64,000 nt of DNA, from positions 71,691,975 to 71,755,974 of the forward strand of contig NW_026622808.1 in the NCBI RefSeq assembly GCF_023065955.2, in the 5' to 3' direction. The notes under the pieces are model-generated. The model made no database searches. It was not told the origin of the DNA and worked only from the letters and a program-made list of their open reading frames with translations. This document shows, piece by piece, positions 23,151 through 33,729 of this stretch; the first letter of the stretch is position 1; every line of letters begins with the position of its first letter. Position numbers and translations under genes: made by a program. This DNA is from Ursus arctos. Lineage: Eukaryota > Chordata > Mammalia > Carnivora > Ursidae.

Positions 23151-24990
23151 AAACCATTGGAGGTCTTTTTTCTTTTTGTTACTTTTAAAACTTGGATCTT
23201 TTCTCCCACTGCATTTTCCTTTAATCATTTCCTTTCTGTTTCAAGAACTATCTTTAGCCATTCTTTTAGGGTAGGTTTGCTGGCACATTCCTGAAGCATA
23301 TTTTTGCCAGATATAAAATTTGGGGTTGATGGTTCTTTTCAGCACTTGAAAAATGGGCCACTTCCTTCTGAATTCCCCAGTTTCTGATAAGAAATTACTG
23401 TCATTTGAATTATTTTTATTGTATACATAAGGTGACATTTGTTTTCTGTTTGTTTCAATACTTTTTCTTTACTTTTTAGTCTGTGCTGTACATTGGTTGT
23501 TTTTTGGGGGGTTTTCCATGTTTGAGGTTTACTCAGCTCCGTGAATACATGGATTTATCTTTTGCCAAATTTGGGAAATTTTAAGCCATGATTTCTTCGA
23601 ATACACCTTCAGCCCTACTGTCTTCTTCCTTTCCTTCTGGTATTCTGATGACATGAATGGTGGCTCTTCTGTTACAGTCCCACAAGCCCTGGAGGCTCTG
23701 TTCAATTTTTCCCCTAGCCTATTTTACTCTCTCTTATTCAGATCGGCTAATTTCCATAATTTTTCTTCAAGTTCACAGGTTCTTTCCTCTGCCCTCTCCA
23801 CTCTGCTATTTATCCCTTTCATTGAGTTGTTTGGGATTTTTTGGCTATTGTATTTTTTCAGTTCTAAAATTTCTACAGGGGTCGTCTTTGTATCTTCTCT
23901 TTCTTTTCTGAGACTTTCTATTTTTTTTTTACCAAAACTTTCTGTTTTTATCATTTGTTTCAAGTATATTTGTAATTGCTCATTGAAGAACTTCTGTAGT
24001 GGGTTCATTAAAATTGTTTTCAGATACTTATACCATCTGTGTCATCTCATTCTTAGTGTCTGTTGGTTGTCTTACCAAGTTGAAATTTTTTTTCTTTTAT
24101 AAAAAGTGATTTCAGATTGAATCCCAGGCATTCGGGGTATATGCTATGAAATTCTGGAACTCTGGATCTCATTTAAGTCTTTTTCAGCTACCTTTTCTGA
24201 CACTGCACTACTGAAGGAAAGGGAATGCATTGCTTCCTTACTGCCAGGCGAGGATAGAAACCTAGGTTTCCCCCCACCCCCACTATCCCCATCTCCGTTC
24301 ATATACTGGGGGAAGAGGAGCACTTCATTGTTGGTGGGCTGGGGAGGAGTGCACGTTCCTCTGGCACCACCCTGGCTGAGGAGAGGGATGCTTTGTTATT
24401 GTTGCCCACATGGACTTCACAGACATGGTTGGGTGGGGGGCTCATTACCACCAGGCAGAGTACCACTTACTCTTCACTCAGCCTTCTCTATCCTACCTCA
24501 ACCACAAGGGGTGAGCGCCACATTCCACCTAGATTTGGTCAGAAGTCCAAGCTCCCCACTTGGCCTTTGCGATGGAAGTGAGTCTATAGTTTTTCCTGTG
24601 ATGTTTGGCTGGAATAGAGAAGCTGTTATCTAAAAGTTCTGTGTTTTGCTAGGCTGTCCCTCTTTTGGACCTTTGGCTAGAGCAGGCTTTTGTTGAGTTT
24701 TTGGGTTTTGGGTTTTTTTTTGTTTTTTGTTTTTTGGTCTGTGCCCATTGACATTTCTGGGTTGCTGACTTCTCTAGCATCTGGTCTGGGATATATGAGG
24801 CAAAACTCCCCCAAAACACCAAAACAACAACTCAGGGAACTCAATTCTGTGTTTTTTGTTGGGTCCCCAGGTACCTGGCCAGCCCACCTTTTCTCTCCAC
24901 CTTTTCAAATCTTCTTATGTTTGTTTTATATATGATGTCCAGGGTTTTTAGTTGTATTAAGTGAGAGGAATAGGAAGAAATACGTCTAGC
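23150..24990 (-). mobile_element. old antisense L1, ORF1/5' region
   Basis: T-rich sequence that on the minus strand contains an ORF1-type coiled-coil piece (23724-24008; LRKEREDTKTTPVEILELKK, RVERAEERTCELEEKLWKLA). The 5' part follows towards 24990, ending near the L1-start-like GCCATCTTGGCTTGAAG. Divergence is high and there is no intact frame, fitting an old L1M-type copy. Confidence 0.65.
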
Positions 24991-25082
24991 CATCTTGGCT
25001 TGAAGTGGAAATTCCCATTATATTTTCTGATTTGTCATTTATATATAGAAAATCTATTTCTATTTCTCTATTATTTCTGTAC

Positions 25083-25410
25083 CTGTCTTAGTTTAGGCTG
25101 CTATAATGAAAGTATAGAATGGGTGTCTCATAAGCATAAAAACTTATTTTTTATAGTTGTGGTTTGTGGAAATTCCAGGTCAAGGCACTACCAAATTTTG
25201 TCTAGTGATGACCTGCTTCCTAGACAGCTGTCTTCTCACTGTGTCCTCACATGGTGGAAGGGGTGAAGAAGCTTTCTGAGATGGCTTTTATAAGGTTATA
25301 AGCACTAATGGCATTCATGAGTGCTGTACCCTTATGACCAAATACCGTCACATTGAGGGTTAAGGTTACAACATATGGATCTGGGTGGTGGGGGGAACCC
25401 AGATGCTATA
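25083..25410 (+). repeat. ancient interspersed repeat (CTGCTATAA...GTGTCCTCACATGG family)
   Basis: CTTAGTTTAGGCTGCTATAA, CACTGTGTCCTCACATGGTG, GGCATTCATGAGTGCTGTAC and ACAACATATGGATCTGGG follow, in order, a widely dispersed old mammalian repeat that I recognise but cannot name with confidence. Intronic. Confidence 0.55.
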
Positions 25411-25899
25411 GCAGCATCTAAATATTTTACCAAATTCTTATTTATGTAGTGTTTCTGTAGATTTTCTTGAGTTTTAGTGCCAGCTACCAATAGCAATTAT
25501 TTCTTTTGCTTCTACTTTTTTTTTTCAAAGAATCTTTTCATACCTGTCTAATGTTTCATCATGAATAGATTTTGGAGCTCTTGAGTGTTCTCACCCTCTC
25601 TCTACATTTTATTGTATGGTAGTGTTTTTAGCTTCTAAGCTGTATGATTGTTCCTCCTCTTTCTTGTTATTCTGATGAAGTATATTAACTCAGAGGCAAA
25701 TGGAGACTTTTTATTGAAACTCTATTTCTTTTTGAGAAGTCAGTTGCATTCACATGTTACGGTTTTTAAAAGCGTGTGTGGTTGGGGAAGGGAAGTCACA
25801 CTTCTTGCGGAGTCTCAAATTCTTAGAGTACTAAAGCCAAAAGACAATATGCTGAATGGGTCCCTCATGCTTAGCATGAGGAAGGGGCTGCTTTAGGGC

Positions 25900-26345
25900 C
25901 CCCATGAGTATGCCATCCTTCCCTGGATTACTAATTCCACATGCTGAGCCTTCCTTCGTCCACATTCCAGAGCTCTCGTCTTCCTGAAGCCCCTTGCATG
26001 TTCTCTTTCCTCTGCCCAGAGTCCTCTCCTTCAGATTCATACTTCAGCCTAGATGTCATCTTCTCTCGAGGGCTTCTAGTCTCCAGTATTCATCCTACTA
26101 ATGTACACTTTGTTCTCTACCACATTATCCTGGTTTATTTTTATCCTAGTGCTGGTCAGTTTGAAATGACTTTTTTTGTTTGTTTGTTTTTTCTGCTAGT
26201 TGATTCTGGTTTTGTTTTGTTGTTTTTTTTTTTTCTCTTCCCTGAAATGTCAGTTCCATGAGGGAAGGGGCAGGAGTATATCCGCATGTGTGAGAACATG
26301 CCTGCCACATCATTGGTGCTCAGTAAACACTCGTGTAGTGGGTAA
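25900..26345 (+). repeat. L2-like remnant
   Basis: Pieces such as TCTTTCCTCTGCCCAGAGTC and, further on, TTGGTGCTCAGTAAACACTC and GGGTAAATGAATG match the end of LINE-2. A T-rich stretch (26170-26240) interrupts it. Confidence 0.5.
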
Positions 26346-26439
26346 ATGAATGTGGATGCCTCACTGGAGACGGTCACATGCCAAGGTGGCCTCTGCTGCC
26401 CAGCAGGTCACACAATCTCCTTGGTTTTGTTTTTTCCAG

Positions 26440-26588
26440 AAATTAATTCCATATCAGCCCGAGTCCTACTCTCTCTGGTGGTTCCAGGCCATCTGATTTT
26501 CTTCCACATCATCTACTTGGTGGAAGGCCATCTGGTCCCAAACAGTAAGATCTTTGTGGTGTTCTATCTGCTAGCAAGTCTGATCCAG
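26440..26588 (+). CDS. SLC41A3: SLC41A3 internal exon (transmembrane segments, second half)
   Basis: 149 nt, acceptor GTTTTTTCCAG, donor CCAG|GTAAGC, phase 1 in, phase 0 out. After a Glu codon completed from the previous exon it reads INSISARVLLSLVVPGHLIF and continues FHIIYLVEGHLVPN, then KIFVVFYLLASLIQ. Two transmembrane helices flank a short polar loop. The VPGHLIFF segment is characteristic of SLC41A3. Confidence 0.95.
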
Positions 26589-26784
26589 GTAAGCATGACT
26601 CTAGCAGTATCAAAGCAGCATTCAGTGGTTCGTCAGCCAGTAAGATTTGTCTCTCTGTCCTGGGAACGGTGCTGGGAGGTAAAGTTGCAGGGGGAGGTTC
26701 CTGGACATGGCAGGGTACAGCCGCATCTTCCAAGAGTCCACTTGTTCAAGCCCAAGGGCATGATCCAGACAGAGAGGCCGTTCC

Positions 26785-26905
26785 ACACTCCGTATTGCAC
26801 ACTTCACACCGCACATTCCCCATAACGCATGCTACACTGCACACTTCATAGGGTACAGTCCCCACAAGGCACACTCCATACTATGTATAGCACACTGCAC
26901 GCTCC
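26785..26905 (+). repeat. degenerate CACACT-type short tandem array
   Basis: About seven irregular units of 14-20 bases built on GCACACTTCACAC / GCACACTCCATAC, 200 bases past the exon ending at 26588. Units differ by substitutions and small insertions. Confidence 0.6.
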
Positions 26906-27816
26906 TCAGCAGAGGATCAGAGGATAGCCTGACGTTGCAGCAAGTTGGCATGAAGCAAGTTGATGAGTGGGTCCAGTGGGCCATGCACATCACCCATCAC
27001 AGACAGGGTGGACAGAGACCAGCCCCCTGCTGGAGTGTTGCTAAAAAGCATGCATGGACTTAGTCAGAGCTGGATGGTGATAAGGACATGATGAAAGAGA
27101 TTAAGCTGGTGTCTGCCTCAGGGTAGTACTCAGCAGACTCTCTGCCCAGACTAGCTGACTGATGCCCCTCCTGGGCCCAGGTTGTCCACAGAGATAACTG
27201 TGGGCACTGATGGGCGATTCTCAGAGGGCAGGGCTAGAACTAGGGACTGACATGCTCAAATCTTCTTGAGTTAGGGCATTTGCAATCACAGCATGTCCCT
27301 GACCCTGAAGGGTGGGCTGGAGCACTCTGAGAAACTGTCTTGAGCAGGAGCAGGGAAGGGGCTGGAGTCAGGCTGGGACAGGGAACCAAGGAGCCTTGAA
27401 GTGACGCCAGGACTGTGCTCACTACCAGCACTTTCAGGAAAGGCTCACTGTCCAAAGCTGCCCATACAAGGGCCTCCAGCAAACCCAGATTAAGTCCCAA
27501 TAAGGTCTATGTCTTGAATTTCCAAGGGCAGTGAGAGGAGCTGGTGTAGCAGACGTGGTCTGTCTCATGCCTCAGTTTGCCACGATCAGGGCCTCATCAC
27601 AGGGAGGGAGGCTAGGCAAGTATGAATAAGGGTGGACTCCTGCCTCTGCATGAGCTCAGAGCTGGGCATTGACCCCAAGAAAAGCTGGAGGAAGGGGACT
27701 CCTTGGAGTGGACATGTCCACCTTGGTATCTGCCTTTGAAATTTGCTTGTGTTTCTTAGTGACACTTGGCTTTCTGCCTTAGTTGTCATTTTTGTGTCTG
27801 CTTCCTCTTATGCCAG
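26906..27816 (+). other. SLC41A3 last intron, unique
   Basis: No repeat or extra exon recognised; ends with the pyrimidine-rich acceptor at 27816. Confidence 0.45.
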
Positions 27817-28026
27817 GTGACGATTCTGCTGTACCTGGCAGAAGTGATGGTTCGGCTGACATGGCACCAGGCCCTGGATCCAGACAACCACTGTATCCCC
27901 TATCTCACAGGGTTGGGGGACCTCCTAGGGACTGGCCTTCTAACACTCTGCTTTCTTATGAACTGGTTATTGAGGAATGAAGCAGGGCTGGATGGCTTCT
28001 CAGAACCAGCATCTGGACCTCCCTAA
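27817..28026 (+). CDS. SLC41A3: SLC41A3 terminal coding exon with stop codon
   Basis: Acceptor CTCTTATGCCAG, then 69 codons and TAA. It begins [20 protein letters not shown], carries the second MgtE signature [19 protein letters not shown] and a last transmembrane helix ([13 protein letters not shown]), and ends with a polar tail finishing SGPP. Eight of sixteen residues match the first signature in the exon at 14.9 kb (PDN, P, LGDL). The signature and tail are intact, so the gene looks functional. A second in-line stop (TGA) follows one base past the TAA in another frame. Confidence 0.96.
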   Translation: MTILLYLAEVMVRLTWHQALDPDNHCIPYLTGLGDLLGTGLLTLCFLMNWLLRNEAGLDGFSEPASGPP

Positions 28027-28710
28027 TGAGCCCAGGCAACCCCAGTTGCTTGGTAGAATTTTCCTTCACACCAGCAGGGTACAGAATATAGTTTCTCCCT
28101 GGCTGCGTCCTCAGGAAGGATGGTTGGCACCCTGCCTCTGCAGTGGCCCTTTGTCAGTCTGCTAAGGACACTAACACACATCTTAACTCTGGGGTTGGAA
28201 CCTGGGCCTATGAGGGTGTGGGAGGACTGAAATCAGACGCATTGCTTGTGTGTGAATGTGACTGCATATTCCTGGACATAAGTGAGAACCCATGTGCTTG
28301 GTGAGTGCAAATGAGTGCGCATGTGTGTGTGGAGAGCAGGGGACTCTGGCCTGAAGACACTGAAGGAAGAGACATGTCCAGTGCACTTGGGAGATATGCT
28401 GGCACTGTTCTGTGCCCATGCAGCCTGGATTAGGGAGGAGCAGGAATGCGATGCCTCTGTGCCCAAGCCCCAGGACTGAGCTGTAGCTTAAGCACAGTCT
28501 TCACCAGGTGCGAGCTTCATGGGGTGTTCTGCCAGTGTGCCTGCAAATGTGCAGCCCTTCCCAGGACAGCCCTTCCTTGCACACCCTTCTTCTGCTCCCA
28601 GTATTTAATCCTGTTGATTTTTTTCTCTTTTTCTTATATGTTTAAGCAAAACTCCTGTTTAGATCTTGATGATCAGAGAAGTATAAAATAAAACATAGGT
28701 TATATTATAC
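28027..28710 (+). other. SLC41A3: SLC41A3 3' untranslated region
   Basis: About 0.68 kb between the stop codon and the predicted cleavage zone. It is not recognisably repetitive and carries alternating GTGTGTG/CATGTG stretches around 28240-28340. The 3' boundary is inferred from the AATAAA at 28687 and a T/G-rich stretch (GGCCTTTGTGTCCTT) some 25-40 bases beyond it. Confidence 0.7.
28687..28692 (+). terminator. polyadenylation signal AATAAA of SLC41A3
   Basis: A canonical AATAAA lies 661 bases past the stop codon and is followed by a U/GU-rich element, the usual arrangement for cleavage 10-25 bases downstream. No earlier canonical signal is seen in the 3'UTR. Confidence 0.7.
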
Positions 28711-28796
28711 TTGGCCTTTGTGTCCTTAAAGATGGTTAATGCCACCGTGAGACTTGAGGTCTATAAGTAACAAAAACCTCTGGTGTTTCCCCACTG

Positions 28797-28990
28797 TCTG
28801 TTTCTCAAACTGTGGTCTCCAGCATGGAAGCATCAACATCACGGGGAAACTTGTTAGAAATGCAAGTCATTAACCCTCCCTCCCCTAGGCCTGCCAAATC
28901 GGCCTGTCTTGGGGTGGAGCTCAGCAATGTAGGTTTAATAAGTCCTCCATGTTGTTCTGATACACTCTCACATTTGAGAACCACTGCTCC
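28797..28990 (+). mobile_element. MER5-like (hAT-Charlie) non-autonomous DNA transposon
   Basis: Left end CTGTTTCTCAAACTGTGGTC and right end CATTTGAGAACCACTGC form the inverted termini of the MER5 family. The interior CTTGTTAGAAATGCAAGTC and GGCCTGCCAAATC fit too. Old and diverged. Confidence 0.75.
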
Positions 28991-29041
28991 AGAACGCCCT
29001 CACTTTTTAAAATATATTTTTACTTCCTATTTTTTTTCTTT

Positions 29042-29228
29042 TTTAAAATTTATTTTATTTTTTTATTTAGAGAGAGAGCACATGACTGGGGGGAGGGGCA
29101 GAGGGAGAGAGAATCTCAGGCAGACTCCACGCTGAGCATGGAGCCCAACACGGGGCTCAATCCCATGAACCCAAGACCATGACTGGAGCCGAAATCAAGA
29201 GTCAGATGCTCAACCCACTGAACCACGC
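29042..29228 (-). mobile_element. Can-SINE, antisense, older copy
   Basis: AAAATTTATTTTATTTTTTT tail, GAGAGAGAGCACATGACTGG body, and the inverted head ending TCAACCCACTGAACCACGCC. More diverged than the copies at 3.8 and 8.9 kb. TSD uncertain (TACTTCCT / CTACTTCTT). Confidence 0.88.
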
Positions 29229-29231
29229 CTT

Positions 29232-29925
29232 CTACTTCTTGTTTCTTATTAACTCATCATAACAACTTTAGCCATGGTTTAGACGGAGGATTATTATCTT
29301 CATCTGGTAAAACAGGTATTTACTAATTCATTTAACACATATGGCTATGGAACATCTTGTATCAGTGCCCCAGAAGGAAACAGGTGGCACCCTAACTTGT
29401 GTAATTAGGCATGGCTTGAAGAAGGGACAGTTTACAGATACATGGGGAGCAATGGTGAAACACCCTATGGCGGGGCACAGTTCAGGAGCTGTTACCACCA
29501 GAAACTCCCCTGAACTGGGGAGTAAATAGGAGTGGGATTATCTGAGGTTGGGTGGAGGAGCATCTCTATTAAAAAATCAGCTACCATCAGCTGTGGCCTG
29601 GCAGAGAGAGGTCCATGGGAATAAATACTCCAACCTTATTCTCTGCCTACCCTTTCAACTGCTAGTATCTCCCATTAGCCAAACCCAACCAGAAGTTAAA
29701 TGACTGAAGGTGTCATTTATGGATGGTTCCATAAACATATAGAGGTCTCAGCCTCCTGGGGCTCAGAGCCAGCTGAGGGTGGAGAGTGGTCCTGGAGGGG
29801 CAAGTGGAGAATATCCAGCACACCTAGTACCAAGTCCTAGGCTAGGTACTTGGGATGCACTAATGGGCAAAGCATTCATCATCCCTCTTTCAAGGGTCTA
29901 TAGGGGAGATGGTCAATAATCAACA
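29232..29925 (+). other. intergenic sequence, little recognisable
   Basis: A short L2/MIR-like piece near 29815-29880 (CTAGGCTAGGTACTTGGGAT). The frame at 29341-29529 is short, has no homology I recognise and is not called a gene. Confidence 0.4.
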
Positions 29926-29929
29926 TCAT

Positions 29930-30360
29930 GGGTTTGTGACAACATGGATGGACCTAGAGGGTATTATGCAAAGTGAAATAAGCAGACAGAGAAAGAAAAA
30001 TACCATGTGGTTTCACTCATGTGAAATCTTAAAAAAACAAAACAAAACAAAAAAATGATAAACAAAAAGCAGAGTCAGACCTATAAATACACTGATGTTG
30101 CCAGAAGGAAGTGAAATGTGGAGATGGGTAAAATGGGTAAAGTGGAGTGGGAGGTAAAGGCTTCCAATTATGGAATGAGTCACAGGGACAAAAGGCACGG
30201 CATAGAGACTATAGTCAATGATATTATGATAGTGTTGTATAGGGGCAAATAGCAGCTATATTGGTGAGCAGAACATAATGGGTAGAGATGTTGAATCACT
30301 ATGTTTATGCCTGAAACTAAGACTGTGTCAACTATACTCAAATAAAAAATTGTTTAAATA
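29930..30360 (+). mobile_element. old L1 3' end (L1M type), sense
   Basis: ACATGGATGGACCTAGAGGG, GTGAAATAAGCAGACAGAGA and TACCATGTGGTTTCACTCAT are the end of ORF2 and the 3'UTR of an old L1. It finishes TATACTCAAATAAAAAATTG. No TSD could be seen. Confidence 0.8.
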
Positions 30361-30429
30361 AATAACACTGTACCAACAAGTGTTAAAATTCTAGCTAAGT
30401 CCTGCAAAAGAGAAGCATATGGTGCTGTA

Positions 30430-30640
30430 GAAGTATATAATGAGAACTAAGACTTATTGAGCACTTACTGCCATGTTCTGAGCATTTTACATGTGTGAAC
30501 TCATTATAATAGCCTCACAACAACCTGATATTTTAGGTATGGTAGATAGATCATCCCCATTTATAGATGAGGAGACTGAGCCATTTTGAGGTCTCTTCAC
30601 TTTCCCAAGGTCCTTTGGTGAGTGGTGGTAATCTGGCTGA
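30430..30640 (+). repeat. MIR element
   Basis: ACTTATTGAGCACTTACTGC, GTGTGAACTCATTATAATAG, CATTTATAGATGAGGAGACT and TTTCCCAAGGTCC appear in MIR order over about 210 bases. One of the better preserved ancient repeats here. Confidence 0.8.
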
Positions 30641-30649
30641 GACCCAAGC

Positions 30650-31000
30650 TATGCAAATTTGACCAACACAGGAGCTCAGGAAAGATTTTTCACCAGGAAG
30701 TGCCATGTAAGCTGAGATCCAAGAATAAGTAGGAGTTAATCAGCAAAGAGTGAAGAGGTTTGGGTGGAAGGTAGAGCATTCAGGAAGGTGGATCTTATCA
30801 TAGGTAAAGGGAGAGCAGAGTAGAGGGGCCACTACTGAAGCTTGAGTTGCTGAAACATTTAGTGACCAGGAGAGTATGATCCTGCAATGCAGAGGCAAAG
30901 AGATATGAAAGAGGTAAGGAGAAAAAAAACAAAACAAAAAACAGGAGAGCATCATGTTTGGAGACCAGAGAAGGGTATTATAGAAAGAGAAAGTGGTCAT
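30650..31000 (+). repeat. ancient repeat related to the one at 22.6-23.15 kb
   Basis: TTTTTCACCAGGAAGTGCCA, AAGCTGAGATCCAAGAATAA and GTAGAGCATTCAGGAAGG follow the same consensus type as the intronic copy. Family uncertain. Confidence 0.4.
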
Positions 31001-31559
31001 TAGTGTCTAATTTTATTCAGATCCAAGAAATTCAAGGACTTAAAAATGCCTGTTGGATTTAGAGACAAGATGGTCCTTGGTGCAAACTGTTGTGGAAGAC
31101 TTAGGGGGATAAGGGGCAAACTGGTACAGGGATGAGAGTGGGCACGACTTTAATGGAAATATTAGGTATTTCAGAAAGTTTGATTCTCAAAGTAGAGACA
31201 TGGGTGGTATGGGATTGGGCCAGATCCAAACCTAGAAAGTCCAGTCTGCCTGCCAGACCAGAGATCTTTCCACTTCTATGAGGGTTCATTTTGACCAGGC
31301 CATTAAGTTTCATTCAGTGGCCTCCTCACCAAAGGTTTTGAGACAGGGAAACCAAAGGGACCCAATGAAAGAAAACACTATTTTTTCCTTTGCTGATTTT
31401 CCTACTTCTATTCTTGCTAGGACTTGCACCCCCACCTTACACATGCCTTAATGAATGTCCACCTTATAAACGTCAAGGAGTTAATTTCTTTGGAGTCTTC
31501 CAGCACAATAGATAACATATAAGGAGTGGCCAGATGAGGTCTCCACTAACGTTTCTCAG
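31001..31559 (+). other. intergenic, not assigned
   Basis: The first part (to about 31320) may continue the old repeat to its left. Nothing coding seen. Confidence 0.35.
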
Positions 31560-31925
31560 GACTACTGACTCCAAACACCTTGACACCAAGACCCCTGGCT
31601 CCAGGGCATAAATGACTTACAGAGGACACCTGAGCACTCATCCTTGTTTGACTAGTTCCTGGATATCTGAGAGAACAGTACACAAAACCACCGTCCTCAA
31701 TAAAAACTCCAGACTCTAAGCAAAGAGAGACTTATGCTCCTTCTCCTTTCTGAGTCTCCCAGACATTTTTTTTTGTACGTGCTCTATGTCTTCAATAAAC
31801 TCTGCTCTTACTTCCTCTCAGCACATTTGATTTCCTTCCTGCGTGAAGCCAAGAACCCTCTTGGCTGGTCCTCTGGGACCCCCTCTGGGTCCTTGAACCT
31901 GGTATGCCTGTATCAGTTTCATTAG
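31560..31925 (+). repeat. possible solo LTR fragment (ERV1-like)
   Basis: AATAAA motifs at about 31700 and 31794, a T-rich and then CT-rich stretch, and a segment ending GAACCTGGTATGCCTGT resemble the R-U5 part of a gammaretrovirus-type LTR. I cannot see both LTR ends, a TSD or internal viral sequence. Confidence 0.35.
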
Positions 31926-31948
31926 AAAAGTTTCCTTGATTTTCTTTA

Positions 31949-32716
31949 TTATTATTTTAATTTTTTATTATATTATGTGAGTCACCGTACAGTACATCCT
32001 TAGTTTTTGATGTAGTGTTCCATGATTCATTGTTTGCATATAACACCCAGTGCTCCATGCAATACGTGCCCTCCTTAATACCCATCACCAGCCTATCCCA
32101 ATCCCCCAACCCCCTCCCCTCTGAAGCCCTCAGTTTGTTTCCCAGAGTCCATAGTCTCTCGTGGTTCATTCCCCCTTCTGTTTACCACCCCCCCTTCATT
32201 CTTCCCTTCCTTCTCCTACCAATCTTCCTGCTATTTCTTACGTTCCATAAATGAGTGAAACCATATGATAATTGTCTTTCTCTGCTTGACTTATTTCACT
32301 TAGCATAATCTCCTCCAGTCCCCTCCATGTTGCTGCAAATGTTGTCGTTCTTTCTGATGGCTGAGTAATATTCCATTGTATGTATGGACCACATCTTCGT
32401 AATCCATTCGTCTGTTGAAAGGCATCTCGGCTCCTTCCACAATTTAGCTATTGTGGACAATGCTACTATGAACATTGGGGTGCATATGGCTCTTCTCTTC
32501 ACTACGTCTGTATCTTTGGGGTAAATACCCAGTAGTGCAATGGCTGGGTCATAGAGTAGCTCAATTTTTAACTTTTTAAGGGACCTCCACACTTTTCCAG
32601 AGTGGCTGTACCAACTTGCATTCCCACCAACAGTGTAAGAGGGTTCCCCTTTCTCCACATCCTCTCCAACATTTGTTGTTTCTTGCCTTGTCAATTTTTG
32701 CCATTGTAGTGGCAAA
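31949..32716 (-). mobile_element. L1 3'-end insertion, 5'-truncated (~770 bp)
   Basis: Antisense L1 3'UTR and the end of ORF2 (minus-strand frame 32296-32715 with [20 protein letters not shown] and [11 protein letters not shown]). It ends at TTGCCATTGTAG, inside ORF2. TSD not clear. Confidence 0.9.
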
Positions 32717-32889
32717 TATATATATTATTTGCATCTTACATTCCTGATGTTTGGAAGCTCTGTTACTCCTGAAGGAACCAACAAAGTCGCTGCCAACCAA
32801 ATCCCTCCTCTGAAACCAAAGGCAAATTGCACCAGGAAAAGCCTCTGTTGACACAAATTTACCAGAAAGATAACTCTAATATAAAAAGA

Positions 32890-33072
32890 AAATAGTTGTG
32901 GGGCAACTGGGTGGCTCAGTCAGTTGTGTATAACTTCTCCTTAGGTCATGATCCCAGGATCCAGGGATCAAGCCCCGTGGTGGACTTCCTGCTCAGTGGG
33001 GAGCCTGCTTCTCCCTCTCCTTCTGCCCCTCCCCCTACCCGTGTGCTCTCTCTCAAATAAAATGTTTTAAAG
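32890..33072 (+). mobile_element. Can-SINE, sense, older copy
   Basis: GGGGCAACTGGGTGGCTCAG head, GATCCAGGGATCAAGCCCCG B-box region, CT-rich body, CAAATAAAATGTTTTAAAG tail. It directly abuts the 5' end of the next L1. Confidence 0.9.
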
Positions 33073-33434
33073 AACAGGGGGAGGCAAGATGGCAGAGGAG
33101 TAGGGGACCCTATTTCAACCGGTCCCCTGAATTTAGCCGGATATCTACCAAACCAGTCTGAACACCCACAAAATCAGCCTGATACATAAGAATATATATC
33201 TGAATCTCTACAAGCAGAAAAATTCTGTCACCAGGTATGAAGGGCGGAGTCATGATTCCATGGAGAGATAGCGGGAGATAAACAGAAGGGAGAGGGAACC
33301 GCCATAAGCAGGCCCCGGGAAGGAGATATAACACCGGAGCACAAAAGCATCCCACTCTGGGGTCTGGGCACAGACTAGCAGAGCGGTAGCAGCAGGGAAA
33401 GGACTTTAGAGCAGCCCCCAGACAGGATCCAGGA

Positions 33435-33627
33435 GCTGTGGGTACCATGCACGAACCAGGGCAGCTGGTGGTTTTAGAAGCACAAAGGACAGAAACACGC
33501 CCCAGCCCTGGGATCGACTTCTGGGAGAGATGCTGTGGGTACAATGCACGAACCAGGGCAGCTGGTGGTTTTAGAAGCACAAAGGGCGAGACACGCCCCA
33601 GCCCTGGGATCGACTTCTGGGAGAGAT
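33435..33627 (+). repeat. two tandem ~97-bp units in the L1 5'UTR
   Basis: Unit starts GCTGTGGGTAC(C/A)ATGCACG at 33435 and 33532. The second is one base shorter, and a third start (GCTGTGAG) at 33628 diverges at once. The two units are nearly identical, so the duplication is recent or was homogenised. Confidence 0.92.
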
Positions 33628-33729
33628 GCTGTGAGTGTGCACCACAGGAGGCTGTGGCTTTTAGCAGCTCAGACAGAAACAGAGGCTGTGTGTCCTGGAG
33701 GGCTCAGTGAAGAGCAGACTACAATTTCT

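Larger units (their letters stand above)
6094..28710 (+). other. SLC41A3: SLC41A3 gene, 3' portion (8 coding exons plus 3'UTR)
   Basis: SLC41 proteins are membrane Mg2+ transporters related to bacterial MgtE; SLC41A3 has been linked to mitochondrial Mg2+ efflux. Eight exons (72, 145, 147, 145, 80, 135, 149 and 210 nt) total 1083 nt and join without a frame break to 360 codons and TAA, against a usual length of about 500 residues, so roughly the first 145 residues are upstream of the window. The two MgtE halves show as a repeated motif: NPDNIATPIAASLGDL (third exon here) and [16 protein letters not shown] (last exon). IATPIAASLGDLITL and the GHLIFF and VRLTWHQ stretches fit SLC41A3 better than A1 or A2. 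All acceptors have pyrimidine tracts and AG, all donors GT. I see no inactivating change. Confidence 0.95.
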
